Source: Cochliopodium minus
Lineage: Eukaryota > Discosea > Himatismenida > Cochliopodiidae
Length of the DNA stretch: 52,608 nucleotides
Direction of reading: 5' to 3'
NCBI GenBank assembly: GCA_024220525.1
Contig: JAMYWO010000180.1
Coordinates: forward strand, 5,234-57,841
Shown: piece after piece, positions 9,331-20,423 of the stretch
How the letters are laid out: each line of letters starts with the position of its first letter
Numbering within the stretch: the first letter of the stretch is position 1
Program-made: the position numbers and the translations under genes
The notes under the pieces: generated by a model
Database searches by the model: none
The model's input: only the letters and a program-made list of their open reading frames with translations
What the model was told of the DNA's origin: nothing

Positions 9331-12128
9331 TTATTTTTTGGTTATTATGATTCTTTTTTTCTTCAAAGGAGTAGGTGGATTCTTCTTTAATTTGAGCTCT
9401 ATTTTTCTTTTTCGGGTGATCCTTAGATAGTGGAAACATCTTGAAATGTGGAAAACAATGATAAGGATGACAGGTTTAGGAGGAATAACAAATTTTTTTT
9501 TCAAAAGATGAAAACAACACAAAAAAGAAAAAATGACAGTTTTAAACGAAAAAGAAGATAAGTGGTGAAGGCTGGTGGTCCATATAGATCCCTTTTCGAG
9601 GTATGTATTTAGTGTTTGGTGGCAAGTCAGATCCATATCTTCAGGGATTTGGGGGTTGATCAATCTTTTGTCGATGCCTGATAAAAGGATGGTTTGTAAT
9701 GATGTAATATCGTTCTCTTTAAAGAATCTTTTTCAAAGTAAAATAAAAATAAAAAAATAAAAAAATGAAATTATGAAAAAATGAAAAAATGAAAAAATAA
9801 AAATAACAAAGGAAAATGAAGAAATTAAATTTTTACCCATCAATTTTTTCTTTTTTTACTAAATTGGGATGAGCTCCATGAAGAACTAACAAAGAATAAA
9901 TTTTAGAGTTCAAGTGATCCATGCTGTTAATGAGCAACTGATCAAAGTTCAGGTAAGGATTCTTGGAAAATATTATATTCAAAACTTTCGCTTTCTTTTG
10001 ATCTATTTGGCTTTTGATGATGAATTCTAGGTTTTTGAGGGGAAGGTTTGGGAGGAGATCTCTAGAGTAAAACTTTGAGAAAACTCCGATTTTGGCCATA
10101 AATTTTAGTATATCCAAGTTAATTATTTCTCCCAATTTATACCCTATTAAAGATAAAAAAATAAAATAATATAAAAAATAAAAAAAATAAAAACATTTAA
10201 AACATTTAAAAATTAAAAAATAATTTTAATAAAAAAATCAACAAAAAAAAAATCAAAAAATTAATATCATTAAAAATATCAAAATTATCAAATAAATAAA
10301 ATTATTCACCTTTTTTGCTTAAATAAGTTACAACTTCAAAGTGAGGAACCATATCCATTTTGACATATTTCATAAAGAATTGAAGGATGATGGAACTAAC
10401 AAAAGTGTGAGGGTTGCTGTATTTCTCCAGCAAGATGAGAAGTTGAAAGGAAGGAGGGAAATTATTGATGATGTAGAATCCACATTGGTTGCCTGAGTTG
10501 TCTTTGATGTCCAAACTTGCTTTTTGTTGGATTAAATATTCAACAAATTCGAGAGAAACTGATTTGTTGAGACAAACATGCAAAGGAGCTAATTAAAAAA
10601 TTAGAATAAAATTAAAAAATTACAAGAATTTTTTAAAAATAAAAATGGAAAAATATAAAATGAAAATTAAAAAAAAAAATTATTAAAAAATAAAAATTAA
10701 TAAATAAAAAGAATTAACTAATTTAATATTAAAAACAAAAAAAAAATTTTACTTTGTTTATAAGAATTTAGTGCATTCAAGTTTACTTTATTTTGAAGAA
10801 GTAATTTGATTGACTCAGAAAAAGGAGGAGTATGGTTAGAAAGGCAATGAAGAGGAGAGTTCTGATTCTTATCACAAGAAGACAAATCAGCCTTCCTCTC
10901 GATCAAAAGCTTCAGAATGGGAAGACTCTCGACATTTCTCTTGCAAACATAATGAATAGGAGAAAAATTGGCTTTGCTTTGAAAATTTAAATCTCCGCCG
11001 TGTTGAAATAAAAAGTTAAGTGTCGCCAAATCACTTCGTGAAGATGCGATATGAACACATGACAACCCTTCTTTGTCTAAGACATTTACTTTTGAAGGAT
11101 TGAGAAATACTTTGAGGAACTTTACGTCTATGTTCCGCTTGAGGAGGTAGGTCATGATGGGTTCATCGTGTATTTTCTCAAACTTTATTTCGCAGTGTTG
11201 TACTAGGAGGCTTAATATCTCTTTGAATTTCGATACTTCTATGTGATCGCTTTCTTCTAAAATTATTTCTAATGCATTTTTACCAGTATCAGCTTTAAAA
11301 TAAAATATTAAACTTGATTAGATTAATTTAAAAATTAAATGGAAATTAAAATTAAAAAAAAAATGTTATGTAAAATAATAGATTGAAATTAAAATTTTTG
11401 ATTCAAAAAAAACGTTTGTAAAATTTATTTTGAAATAAAAATTTAAATATTAATTGTAAATGATCTTTAAAATTATTTTATCAAATTTATTTTTACAAAA
11501 ATTAAAAATTTACTTTTTATGTTTGGAGGACATTTTAGACTCAAAAGAAACGAAATTCTTTCCAGGTCAGGGCAATTCCTGCAGACACTATGAAGAACAT
11601 TATCCCCACTTTTGTCCAGCACAGAAAAATTGATTTTCTTGTTGGAAAGAATCATCTGTACATTCTTCTTAACGAAATGGGTCTGAGTGAACATAACGTG
11701 AACCAAAGTACGTTTTTTTCCTTTTAAAATCATGTTTAAATCAATTCCGTAAGCGGATATTTTTTTAACAAGGTCGAAATCTATTTCTTCTGGATTTATT
11801 TTCGTTATTTGATCGTACAATATGAGGTTGTTCATTTCTAAAATGTTATTTCTCTTCAATGTGTTCTTCATCAGCTCTGTTTCGAAGGCTGCTCCTTGTT
11901 TGATGAAATACTCCACCAATACATGGTCGTGGTTGGAGTATAAAATAGCGAGTGGAGTATTTTTGTTTTTGTCTTTCATATTGACATTTGCCTATTTAAA
12001 AAACTTATTAATTTGTGATTTAATTATTTTTTTTTATTTTATTTATTAATTATAAATTTATGAATGAGGATTTTCACCTTTCCTTCTACCAATGTTTTGA
12101 TAATCTCAAATTTTTTGTTGTCTCCCAT
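9331..12128 (-). CDS. Ankyrin-repeat protein with conserved C-terminal W-H-P-type module
   Basis: Six exons on the minus strand: 12078-12128, 11514-11991, 10753-11292, 10310-10588, 9837-10143, 9331-9727; 683 aa, all phases agree. The start ATG at 12128 begins MGDNKKFEIIKTLVEGK, and the repeat motif continues directly after the first intron (ANVNMKDKNKNTPLA). Typical ankyrin signatures follow (GLSCVHIASSRSDLATLNFLFQHGGDLN, NFSPIHYVCKRN, NSPLHCLSNHTPP, TPLHVCLNKSVSLEFVEYLIQQKA). The last exon ends in a hydrophobic module containing W..SLHHLSSFSFK..IF, which recurs in the ankyrin genes at 38 and 39.4 kb. The tail is basic. Likely a protein-interaction scaffold; its function cannot be read from sequence. 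Confidence 0.8.
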
Positions 12129-12428
12129 CCTTTTATTCTAATGTGTATTCACATTAAATTAATCAAAATTGGAATTAGAATTTTTGAAATATTTTTTTTT
12201 TTTTTACTTCACAGCATAAATGGAGGCATGATTTAAGATCCCAATTCTATTAAATGAAATTATATTATTTTGCTCAAATTAACCATGTTGGAGATTATAT
12301 AGGGAGATGAATTATTAGAATGAATCATTTATGGAAGATGGTTATATTGAATGAATATATAACATCATTAAATCATGAGATATTATTCAATATTATATCT
12401 TTATATTCAATTATTATAAAGCATAAAT

Positions 12429-12860
12429 CTAAAATGATAATATTATACAACTATTATCTATCCTTACAACTGAATCCAGATTTTCCCTGTTCAGATTATC
12501 TTTTATGATAGATAATTTGGGATTCTTCTTCTCACATTGAATCAAAAGCTGATGATGAGACCCATTAGAAAACAACATGATCAGCTCATTATCTTTCTTT
12601 TGTTTTGAAATGTCCAAAGCGGATATATTAGTGCAATCTTTCAAGAGGGGATCAGATCCTTTCTTAAATAATTTTCTTGCCAATTTCTTGTTGTCATTCT
12701 TTACAGCATAATAGATGCAATTCCTCTTTTCTTTGTCCAAATGATTGAGATCAACCCTATCATTCATCAACATCAACAAATTCTTCCAATCTGTCGAATT
12801 CATCTTGCACATTTCAAGCAATTCGACAGTCAATTGTTCTTTGGACTTTAAATTGAGCAT
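12429..12860 (-). CDS. Short ankyrin-like protein
   Basis: A single-exon gene of 143 aa starting at the ATG at 12860; codons further upstream remain open but contain no ATG. The middle part has two ankyrin-like units (DRVDLNHLDKEKRNCIYYAVKNDN and KKGSDPLLKDCTNISALDISKQKKD). The C-terminus is short and basic. It lies about 300 bp upstream of the 683-aa ankyrin gene on the same strand and may be a shortened relative. Interaction role inferred from the fold only. Confidence 0.6.
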   Translation of the reverse strand: MLNLKSKEQLTVELLEMCKMNSTDWKNLLMLMNDRVDLNHLDKEKRNCIYYAVKNDNKKLARKLFKKGSDPLLKDCTNISALDISKQKKDNELIMLFSNGSHHQLLIQCEKKNPKLSIIKDNLNRENLDSVVRIDNSCIILSF

Positions 12861-13021
12861 TGTGTTTTTTTTTTGAAATAGGAAATGAATACACAGATAA
12901 TATTTTGGTCTATTTTTTATTTTTTGAATATTCGAATATTCAAAAAAAACATGATAAATGAATCTGATTTGTGAAAAATGATTATCAAACAAGCCATCAG
13001 ATTTTAAAAAAGATTTAAAAT

Positions 13022-14311
13022 TTATAATTGTAGTTTGTTGAAAAAATTGGAAATTTTGGATTCATCTAAAAGACCATTTGTTCTGACACTAAAAGGAAAA
13101 AAATTGAATAAAATTTTGTTAATAATAAAAAACTAACCTGCTGCATAAATCTATACCAAAAGGATTTACTTTGTTAATGGCTCCCAAAACATTGGTTTCG
13201 TTCAAACCTCCTGCCAAAAAAACAGGAACACCTTTTAAAGTATTTTATTTGAAAAATTAAAATTTAAAAGATTATTAATACCTACTGAATCCACTATTTT
13301 TTTACTGACATCCCAATTATGAACTTTGCCTATTAAAATGAATTAATGATTATTTTGTCATCTTGAAAGTAAAACTTGTTTAACCTGTTCCTCCTAGTTC
13401 TTTTATTTCAAGATTTTGATTTCCTTCAATTTAAGAACAAAAAAAAAAAATTAATTGAAATAAATTACAATCGAAACAAACCTGAGTCCAATAAAATGAA
13501 ATCTACATATTTAGAAATATCAACAGCTTCTTTTACAGATTCTTCCCCTCCAACATGTATTACTTGAACTATTTTCACTTGTGGAATATATTTTTTAAAA
13601 TCGAAATAACACTCCAACCCTCTTTCATCAATAAGTCTATCACATATTTGTATCACATTTGTTTTGCATCTTTTTTGTTGTTCTATTATTTCTTTTGTAG
13701 TAATCTTACTCGTCAATAAAAAAGTAAAAATGTCTTCGGGTATGTTAGTTGAAATCTCCTCTATGAGTGACTCAGTAATAACCTTAACCAATAAAAAAAA
13801 ATTCAGTTTATTATTATTCACCCAATAATAGATTTTTCAGTCATTATTATTTACCCCTGGACCACTTGGCATATTACTTTTTTTTTTCAATAATTTATCA
13901 AAAAAAAAACTAAGACTTTACAAACTTTTTTACCTCACTGTCCATAAAATCAATTAACTATCTCATGAAAAGAAAAACTTTTAATTTACCCTTTATTTAT
14001 GATTATTTCAATATGGAATTGAATAGAGCATAATTTTACCAATCCTTTGAATATGAATAATTAAAAAAGAGTCAAATATATATTCAAATCTACCCAAAGA
14101 TTTTGCTCCCATTTGTATTGCAATTTTAGCCTATTAAAAAAATTTTAAAAAATTTTTGAAAAGAAATTTTGAGTTTTACCTCTTCCAAACTCGAAATGCA
14201 GCATATCTTCACGTTGATATCTTTATATAATTTATTTCTCAAAGTTCCATAATTTCTAATATTGGATAGATAGGTAATTTTATTGAAGGAATGCTTGAAT
14301 TTGAGCTTCAT
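13022..14311 (-). CDS. Phosphoribosylanthranilate isomerase-like protein (TrpF family)
   Basis: Resolved exons: 14180-14311, 14094-14130, 13855-13876, 13482-13782, 13385-13423, 13282-13329, 13138-13231, 13022-13088. Motifs in order are KICCISSLEEAKIAIQMGAKSLG (TrpF has KICG...), NMPSGPG, QVIHVGGEESV, FILLDSG, ELGGTGKVHNW (phosphate-binding GGTG), PVFLAGGLNETNV and GIDLCSSVRTNGLLDESK. This is the standalone TIM-barrel isomerase layout of the third step of tryptophan synthesis, with the Cys and Asp acid/base positions retained. It is the MPSGPG-containing subgroup, whose exact substrate in protists is not proven. The phases at 14094 (one base over) and 13876 (two bases needed) do not fit, so a short exon between 13877 and 14093 is unresolved. 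The 13855-13876 exon is only 22 nt. Confidence 0.8.
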
Positions 14312-14478
14312 TTTTTTTTATATTTGTTGAAATTAAAATTAGAAAAAAGAATAGTGATAGAATGTCTATATATTGAAACTGAGGAAATCTTTATCAAATG
14401 TATTTGAAAGAAATCAATTTATTATTATTTGAATATTTTTAAAACAAAAAAATAAAATTGGGGAACAAAAATTTTGGA

Positions 14479-16420
14479 ATGGGTAATCTATCTCATTCAA
14501 AGATTGAAAAATTATTCTCTGATAATCCAAAGCCATTGTCAGATCTGGAGAAGCTTCCAAAGAATGTTCTGTCAAATATCCTCTATTACTTGCCACCAAA
14601 AGATCTGGCCATAGTATGGAGGCTCAATAAATATTTTCTGAATATATTGAGTGAATCCAATAGTGCTACTTTAATATGGAAGAATTTATGCAAGATATAT
14701 TTAGATAAAATAGAAATAGACTTGGAGATGGAAGATTTCATTCAATCTCTCAAAAAGACCGAATTTGAAAAGAAATTGAACAAATATTGCCTCTATTTCA
14801 AGCATGGAGGTAGGCTGATATGGAATGTTGATAAAAAAGGGAATAATATCCAATTAAAAGACGATCTTACATTACAAACAGGTGATCCCTCTTTCTCTAA
14901 AATTATAAAAGTTCATATATTTGTTCGCATATTTCCAAAAAAAATATTATAATTATTATAAGCAATTGGAACCAAAATTTTTCCATTTAAATGAAGAATA
15001 TTCCATATTTTTTGTATATATACATTTCTATCGATATTAAATACAAACTTTAAAATTTATATATTAACAAAAAAAAACATTGAATCAAATAGTTGACAAT
15101 CAGATCATTTAATCAAGAAATATTGATAATCGTTGTTTTAAGACCCATTATATTTTTGATCGTTTCCTTGAATCAAATATTCAGTTAAAAATAATAGAAT
15201 TTAAATTTATATTTCATTCTTAATTTAATATCCGCTATCAAAGTTTTAAATTTAGTAAATTTTTAAAGATTGAGATTAAAAAATTCATTTTTTCATGTTT
15301 AATCATTTTTTATTTGAAAATGAAGGGAATGCATTTTCAGGTTCATGGAATGTTTGCTTGGGAAATAAAAAGTTTACTAAAGGTAAAAACGTCATTCATA
15401 AAATATTTCACAATTATTTTTTATTTAGGAATTCATTTCGTTGAAATTTTGACAATAAAAATGGAGTAAAAAATAAAAAAAATTTTCAATTTATTCTCAA
15501 ATTAAAAATTTTTTTTTTAGTACGAGTCACTTTCTCTTCTTTGTAAATATATTTCATTTCATTTCATTATTTTATATTTTTTATTTTATTTAATTATAGG
15601 GAGTGGGACTTGAGTCAATAGATCTAAATAACTGTTGTTTTGAGAAGAATGGGGACTCGTTTGTTGGTGGATATGGTAAAGAAAAACAAAAAAATATTGA
15701 TTTCTAATTTTTCAAATTATTGATAAAAAATTTTTGATTTTTTTTTAAATTATTTTTTTATTTATTTTTTTGAATTATTTTTTTTAATTATTTCATATTT
15801 TTTTTAACTAAATTTTATTAAAGACTCAAGAGGTCCCAACGTAATAGAAAAGGGGAATAACCCACGGTGGGAAGCAGGAAAACGATCTGCTTTCATACTA
15901 GATTTACAAACTGAAAAACAACCAAGGCATAATTTTAAATTTTCTTTTTAATTTTAATTTTTTAAAAAAAAATTTATTTTTTCTTTCTTTTTTCTTTTTT
16001 TTAAATTTTATTTTATTTTAAATTTTATTTTAAATATCTTATTTTATAATTTGCAACATAGATTGGGTTTCTTGGTTGAAGGAAATTGGAATGGTGAAAC
16101 TTTATTAATAAAATTGTTTTTGATAAAAAATTTATTCTTAAGGAACCTGATTATTAAATTAAGACATTTTTTACTTTTAAAAATTAGGATGGAGATTCGA
16201 TATAAAACCAAAAAAAAATTCCTCATATGAATTCTATTTAATGGTCATTTCACATCAATATTTTTTTAAACAAAATATTATTTTTTTTGATATTTTTTAG
16301 GTTTGCATGGCTCACCATATTACTGTCAAAATCAATAAATATTGCCAAAGCATTCACTCTATCAACAATTACATCAATAGTACTTACAATAATAATTTTG
16401 ATCTCATCCTTCATCTTTGA
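14479..16420 (+). CDS. Divergent F-box protein with SPRY-like domain
   Basis: Exons 14479-14881, 15341-15382, 15429-15465, 15521-15542, 15600-15675, 15824-15926, one from 16062 (end uncertain), one beginning about 16188, and 16301-16420. The N-terminus carries an F-box (LEKLPKNVLSNILYYLPPKDLAIVWRLN...LIWKNLCKIY). The following exons form a SPRY-like beta domain (GSWNVCLGNKKF, FFGVGLES, NPRWEAGKRSAFILDLQ, LGFLVEGNWNGETLLIK, SSYEFYLM, VCMAHHITVKIN) that lines up with the minus-strand copies nearby. Exon 15521-15542 is 22 nt. The intron after 15926 appears to use a GC donor (AG/GCATAA). The join between the 16062 exon and the W-R-F-D-I-K-P exon is not settled. The stop is TGA at 16418. Likely an SCF-type substrate adaptor. 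Confidence 0.65.
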
Positions 16421-16501
16421 AAATTTAAATTTGACAACAATAAAAATAAAAATAAAAAAAGAATCTTTAAATTTATTTTGTTTAAAAATTTTGTTTTTGA
16501 T

Positions 16502-17544
16502 TTAAAAACAAAAACATTTTTCATTTTTTAAATTTTGGGTCATACTTGAAAAAGTATCCAAAAGAGTGATCTTTGAACGAAATATATCTACAATAAAATG
16601 AAAATAAGAATCTTCTTTGATAATAGGAAGTGGCACAGTGCATTCATCTTTGTTATCTACTGTGATTGTAAAAATTTTCTTGCAAGGTTTAAGTCTAATG
16701 AGCAAAATGACACCAGATCTTTGATAATCTAATTTTAAATTTTCCAGTTTTTTACCATCAACATATAGAAATCCATTGTGAACTTTTAATTAATGTGAAT
16801 AAAAAGAAAAATGAGAATTTTTTAAAAAAATAATTTAAAAATATTGTTTTATTTAATTTTTAAAAAAATGATTATTGTAAAAAATTAAAAATTAATATTT
16901 TTTTTACAACAAATTGATGCCCCTTCTTGATTGACGGAATTTTCATTGCTCCAATCGTATTCCCCTTCTTTGGCAAAACCAACCCCTAAATATCCAAAAT
17001 GATCTATCTTAAGTTTCCATGAATATTCTTTTGCTTCCAAGATTTCTTTTTCTGAGTATTCTTTTTTCAGCAAAACTTTTCTTTTTTCTTGGCAAATACA
17101 ATAACTTTCTCCATTTTCCAATGTTTTGGAGTTGTTTGATAATTTAAGATGATGTGTTTTTGGGATCCAGGCATGATAATAACTTTCTTTGAAAATATCT
17201 TTCCACCTTTTTATTTGAAAAAAAGAAATTAATAGTATTTTATTCTTTCAAAATTTATTATTTCAGTGAAAAAATAAAAAAATCAAAAATATATTTTTGA
17301 TTGATAAAGAATTTGAAAAAGGAAAGAAAAATATAGGTAAAATGAGTTTGTAGATTTACTTTTTATCTGATTGATTTGTTGGAAGATAATCGAAAAATGA
17401 TAGGAATTTTGTTTTCCAAATCAAATCCAAACAACTTATTTCATAAATCCTTTTATTTATTCTTGAAAATGAATTATGAGAAGAGAGATCGAGAAATCTG
17501 AAGATATGAGAAACACAATTTTTATCAAGCTTTTCTAAATTCAT
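16502..17544 (-). CDS. F-box protein with SPRY-like domain, copy 2
   Basis: Exons 17360-17544, 16908-17206 and 16502-16782; 254 aa. The F-box exon is nearly identical to those of the neighbours. Exons 2-3 are the most diverged of the minus-strand set (HHLKLSNNSKTLENGESY, KEGEYDWSNENSVNQEG, YQRSGVILLIRLKPCKKIFTITV), which fits relaxed selection on, or diversification of, the presumed target-binding part. It ends with the family tail KCFCF. Introns keep phases 2 and 1 as in the other copies. It converges with the plus-strand F-box gene, with stops 82 bp apart. Confidence 0.8.
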
Positions 17545-17625
17545 TTTTTTTTTGAATCCTTCAAATCAAATAAAGAATACCTTTTTGAAATTAAGGGATT
17601 TCAAGATTATTTATAATTTTAATTT

Positions 17626-18778
17626 CTAAAAGCAAAAACATTTTTTATTATTTTCATTTTCAATATCCTTTTCTTTTGAAGTTATTATGATTTCCTCAAA
17701 AGAATTCGGGATTGTTTCCTTAAAAGGATCTAATAATGTAATTTTCGTTTCATTAGCTAAAATAGAAACAAAATGTAAATATGAATCTTCAACTAAATTG
17801 GGGAGCTCAAATGTATGTTCTTTATTCGTCTCTAAAACCTTGACAGTGTATACTTTTTCAAACGGTTTGAGTATGATCAAAAGAGTGTTTCCTGTTTTCC
17901 CGATTTCAAAATTTGTCTTCTCTTGCATTTTTCCGTCCAAATAGTAATATCCACTATGATCTTTATTGAAAAAATTAAACAAAAAAAAAAATGTGTTTAA
18001 AAAAAAAACTGAAATTTCAAAGCAAAAAAAAAAACTAACAAAATTTTGGCTCAAAATGAACAAAAGTTTATTATTTTTCAAGAATTTTGTTTTGGAAAAA
18101 ATATTTTGAGAAATAGTATTAAATTTTTCTAGCATGAAAAAAAAGAAAAAAATTTTACAACAAATAGAAGAGCCTTGTACTAATGAAATTTCTGACTCCC
18201 ATTGATATTCTCTCTCTATTGCAAAACCTACTCCTAAATATCCAAATTGATCTATTTTTACTTTCCAAACAAATTCTCTTGTTTCTTCTTTGTTTAAGTA
18301 CGTTTTTTTCACAAAAATTCTCCTCTTTTCTTCACAACTATAGCAACTACTCATATTTTTAAGTGTCCTGGAGTTGTTCGATATTTTGAGTTTATCTGTT
18401 TTTGGAATCCACACATTTCCATGATTTTCTTTGAAAATCTCTTTCCATCTTTTTTTTTCGAAAAAGAGATTAATTGTAATTTTTTTAATTATAAAATTTA
18501 AAATATAAGGAAAAAAATTAAAAAATTTTTTTTGATTGATGAATTTGAAAAAGAAGGATAAATAAAAGTAAAATGAGTTTGTAGATTTACTTTCTATTTG
18601 ATTGATGATCTGTTGGAAGATATTCAAAATATATCTGGAATTTTGTTTTCCAAATCAAATCCAAACAACTTATTTCATAAATCCTTTTATTTATTCTTGA
18701 AAATGAATTATGAGAAGAGAGATCAAGAAATCTGAAAATATGAGAAACACAATTTTTATCAAGCTTTTCTAAATTCAT
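17626..18778 (-). CDS. F-box protein with SPRY-like domain, copy 3
   Basis: Exons 18591-18778, 18159-18448 and 17626-17960; 270 aa. It starts MNLEKLDKNC with the F-box, then the WKEIFKENHGNVWIPKT exon and the SGYYYLDGKMQEK...TLLIILKPFEKVYTVKV exon. This is the best full-length reference of the family: it shows the intact tail LLDPFKETIPNSFEE...KCFCF that copy 1 has lost by frameshift. The last intron is unspliceable-looking only because the purine-rich side stays open; the GT/AG pair matches the other copies. Head-to-tail tandem arrangement with copies 2 and 4. Confidence 0.8.
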
Positions 18779-18854
18779 TTTTTTTTATTGAATCCTTCAA
18801 ATCAAATAAAGAATACCTTTTTGAAATAAAGGGATTTTGGGGATTTCAAGATTA

Positions 18855-19561
18855 TTAAAAGCAAAAACATTTTTTATTTTTTTCATTTTCAATTTCCTTT
18901 TCTTTTGAAGTTATTATGTTTTCATCTGTATTATTTTCCTCTATAGAATTCGGGATTGTTTCCTTATAGGGATCTAATAATGTAATTTTCGTTTCATTAG
19001 CTAAAATAGAAACAAAATGTAAATATGAATCTTCAACTAAATTGGGGAGCTGGAATGTATGTTCTTTATTCGTCTCTAAAACCTTGACAGTGTAAACTTT
19101 TTCCAAAGGTTTGAGTCTGATCAGGAGAGTGTTTCCTGTTTGTCCGATTTCAAATTTTGTGTTTTCTTGTCTTTGACCATCCAAATAGTAATATCCACTG
19201 TGATCTTTATTGAAAAAATTAAATGAAAAAAAATGTGTTTTAAAAAAAACTTAATTTAAAAGCAAGAAAAAAAAACTAAAAATTTGGCTCAAAAATAAAA
19301 AAAAAGTTTATTATTTTTCAAAGAATTTTGTTTTGGAAAAAATATTTTGAGAAATAATATTAAATTTTTTCTTTCGTAAAAAAAAAAATTTACAACAAAT
19401 AGAAGACCCTTGTAATAATGAAATTTCAGTCTCCCACCTATATTCTCTTTCTATTGCAAAACCTACTCCTAAATATCCAAATTGATCTATTTTTACTTTC
19501 CAAACAAGTTCTCTTGTTTCTTCTTTATTTGAGTATGTTTTTTTCACAAAAATTCTCCTCT
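18855..19561 (-). CDS. F-box protein with SPRY-like domain, copy 4, cut by the gap
   Basis: Exon 3 is 18855-19204 and exon 2 begins at 19394 and is truncated by the N run at 19562. The C-terminal domain (YYYLDGQRQENTKFEIGQTGNTLLIRLKPLEKVYTVKV and tail KCFCF) is very close to copy 3, with an extra acidic insert (EENNTDENIITSKEKE). The F-box exon is missing here. The last 77 bp before the gap are identical to 845-921 of copy 1. The missing exon 1 is plausibly the fragment at 1-96. Confidence 0.75.
19485..19561. repeat. 77-bp stretch at gap edge identical to 845-921
   Basis: Bases 19485-19561 equal 845-921 for exactly 77 bp. The base before differs (G at 19484, T at 844) and the next position here is the first N. 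It is exon 2 of the F-box family, so the identity is biological paralogy, but the exact length ending at the gap suggests the contig stopped where two paralogues merge in a k = 77 assembly graph. Confidence 0.85.
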
Positions 19562-20144
19562 NNNNNNNNNNNNNNNNNNNNNNNNNNNNNNNNNNNNNNN
19601 NNNNNNNNNNNNNNNNNNNNNNNNNNNNNNNNNNNNNNNNNNNNNNNNNNNNNNNNNNNNNNNNNNNNNNNNNNNNNNNNNNNNNNNNNNNNNNNNNNNN
19701 NNNNNNNNNNNNNNNNNNNNNNNNNNNNNNNNNNNNNNNNNNNNNNNNNNNNNNNNNNNNNNNNNNNNNNNNNNNNNNNNNNNNNNNNNNNNNNNNNNNN
19801 NNNNNNNNNNNNNNNNNNNNNNNNNNNNNNNNNNNNNNNNNNNNNNNNNNNNNNNNNNNNNNNNNNNNNNNNNNNNNNNNNNNNNNNNNNNNNNNNNNNN
19901 NNNNNNNNNNNNNNNNNNNNNNNNNNNNNNNNNNNNNNNNNNNNNNNNNNNNNNNNNNNNNNNNNNNNNNNNNNNNNNNNNNNNNNNNNNNNNNNNNNNN
20001 NNNNNNNNNNNNNNNNNNNNNNNNNNNNNNNNNNNNNNNNNNNNNNNNNNNNNNNNNNNNNNNNNNNNNNNNNNNNNNNNNNNNNNNNNNNNNNNNNNNN
20101 NNNNNNNNNNNNNNNNNNNNNNNNNNNNNNNNNNNNNNNNNNNN
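19562..20144. other. Assembly gap (583 N)
   Basis: A run of N separates the broken F-box copy 4 on the left from a T-rich intron of the aspartyl-tRNA synthetase on the right. The sequences on the two sides belong to unrelated genes, both cut, so the gap does not represent a true short distance. Confidence 0.95.
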
Positions 20145-20423
20145 TTTTTTTATTTTTTATTTTTTTATTTTTTTATTTTTTTATTTTTTTATTTTTTTAT
20201 TTTTTTATTTTTTTATTTCTTGTTTCTTTTTTTTATTTTTTTATTTTTTTATTTTTTATTTTTTATTTTTTATTTTTTATTTTTTTTTAATTTTTTAATT
20301 TTTTATTTTTTTATTTTTTATTTTTTTTAATTTTTTAATTTTTTAATTTTTTATTTTTTTATTTTTTATTTTTTTTAATTTTTTAATTTTTTATTTTTTT
20401 ATTTTTTTATTTTTTTAATAAAG
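20145..20423 (+). repeat. T-rich (T6-8 A)n array, intron of aspartyl-tRNA synthetase
   Basis: About 280 bp made almost only of runs of 5-9 T separated by A, ending at the acceptor AAG before the exon at 20424. A short unique phrase (ATTTCTTGTTTC followed by T8 A T7 A T7 A T6) occurs here at about 20216 and again at about 52517 in the last intron of block D. This supports both being parts of the same intron. Confidence 0.75.

Noticed and set aside
9239-9439. Minus-strand Lys-rich open frame next to the tRNA
   Set aside because: It overlaps the last exon of the 683-aa ankyrin gene in another frame, runs into the T tract after the tRNA, and shows no splice-linked partner.
12320-12508. Plus-strand open frame starting at 12320
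   Set aside because: It overlaps the 3' end of the ankyrin-like gene on the other strand and shows no conserved feature or splice sites.
9331-19561. Ankyrin plus F-box cluster as a giant-virus insertion
   Set aside because: The genes have many spliceosomal introns, the same base composition as the housekeeping genes, and no viral core genes are present. The families are common in protists.
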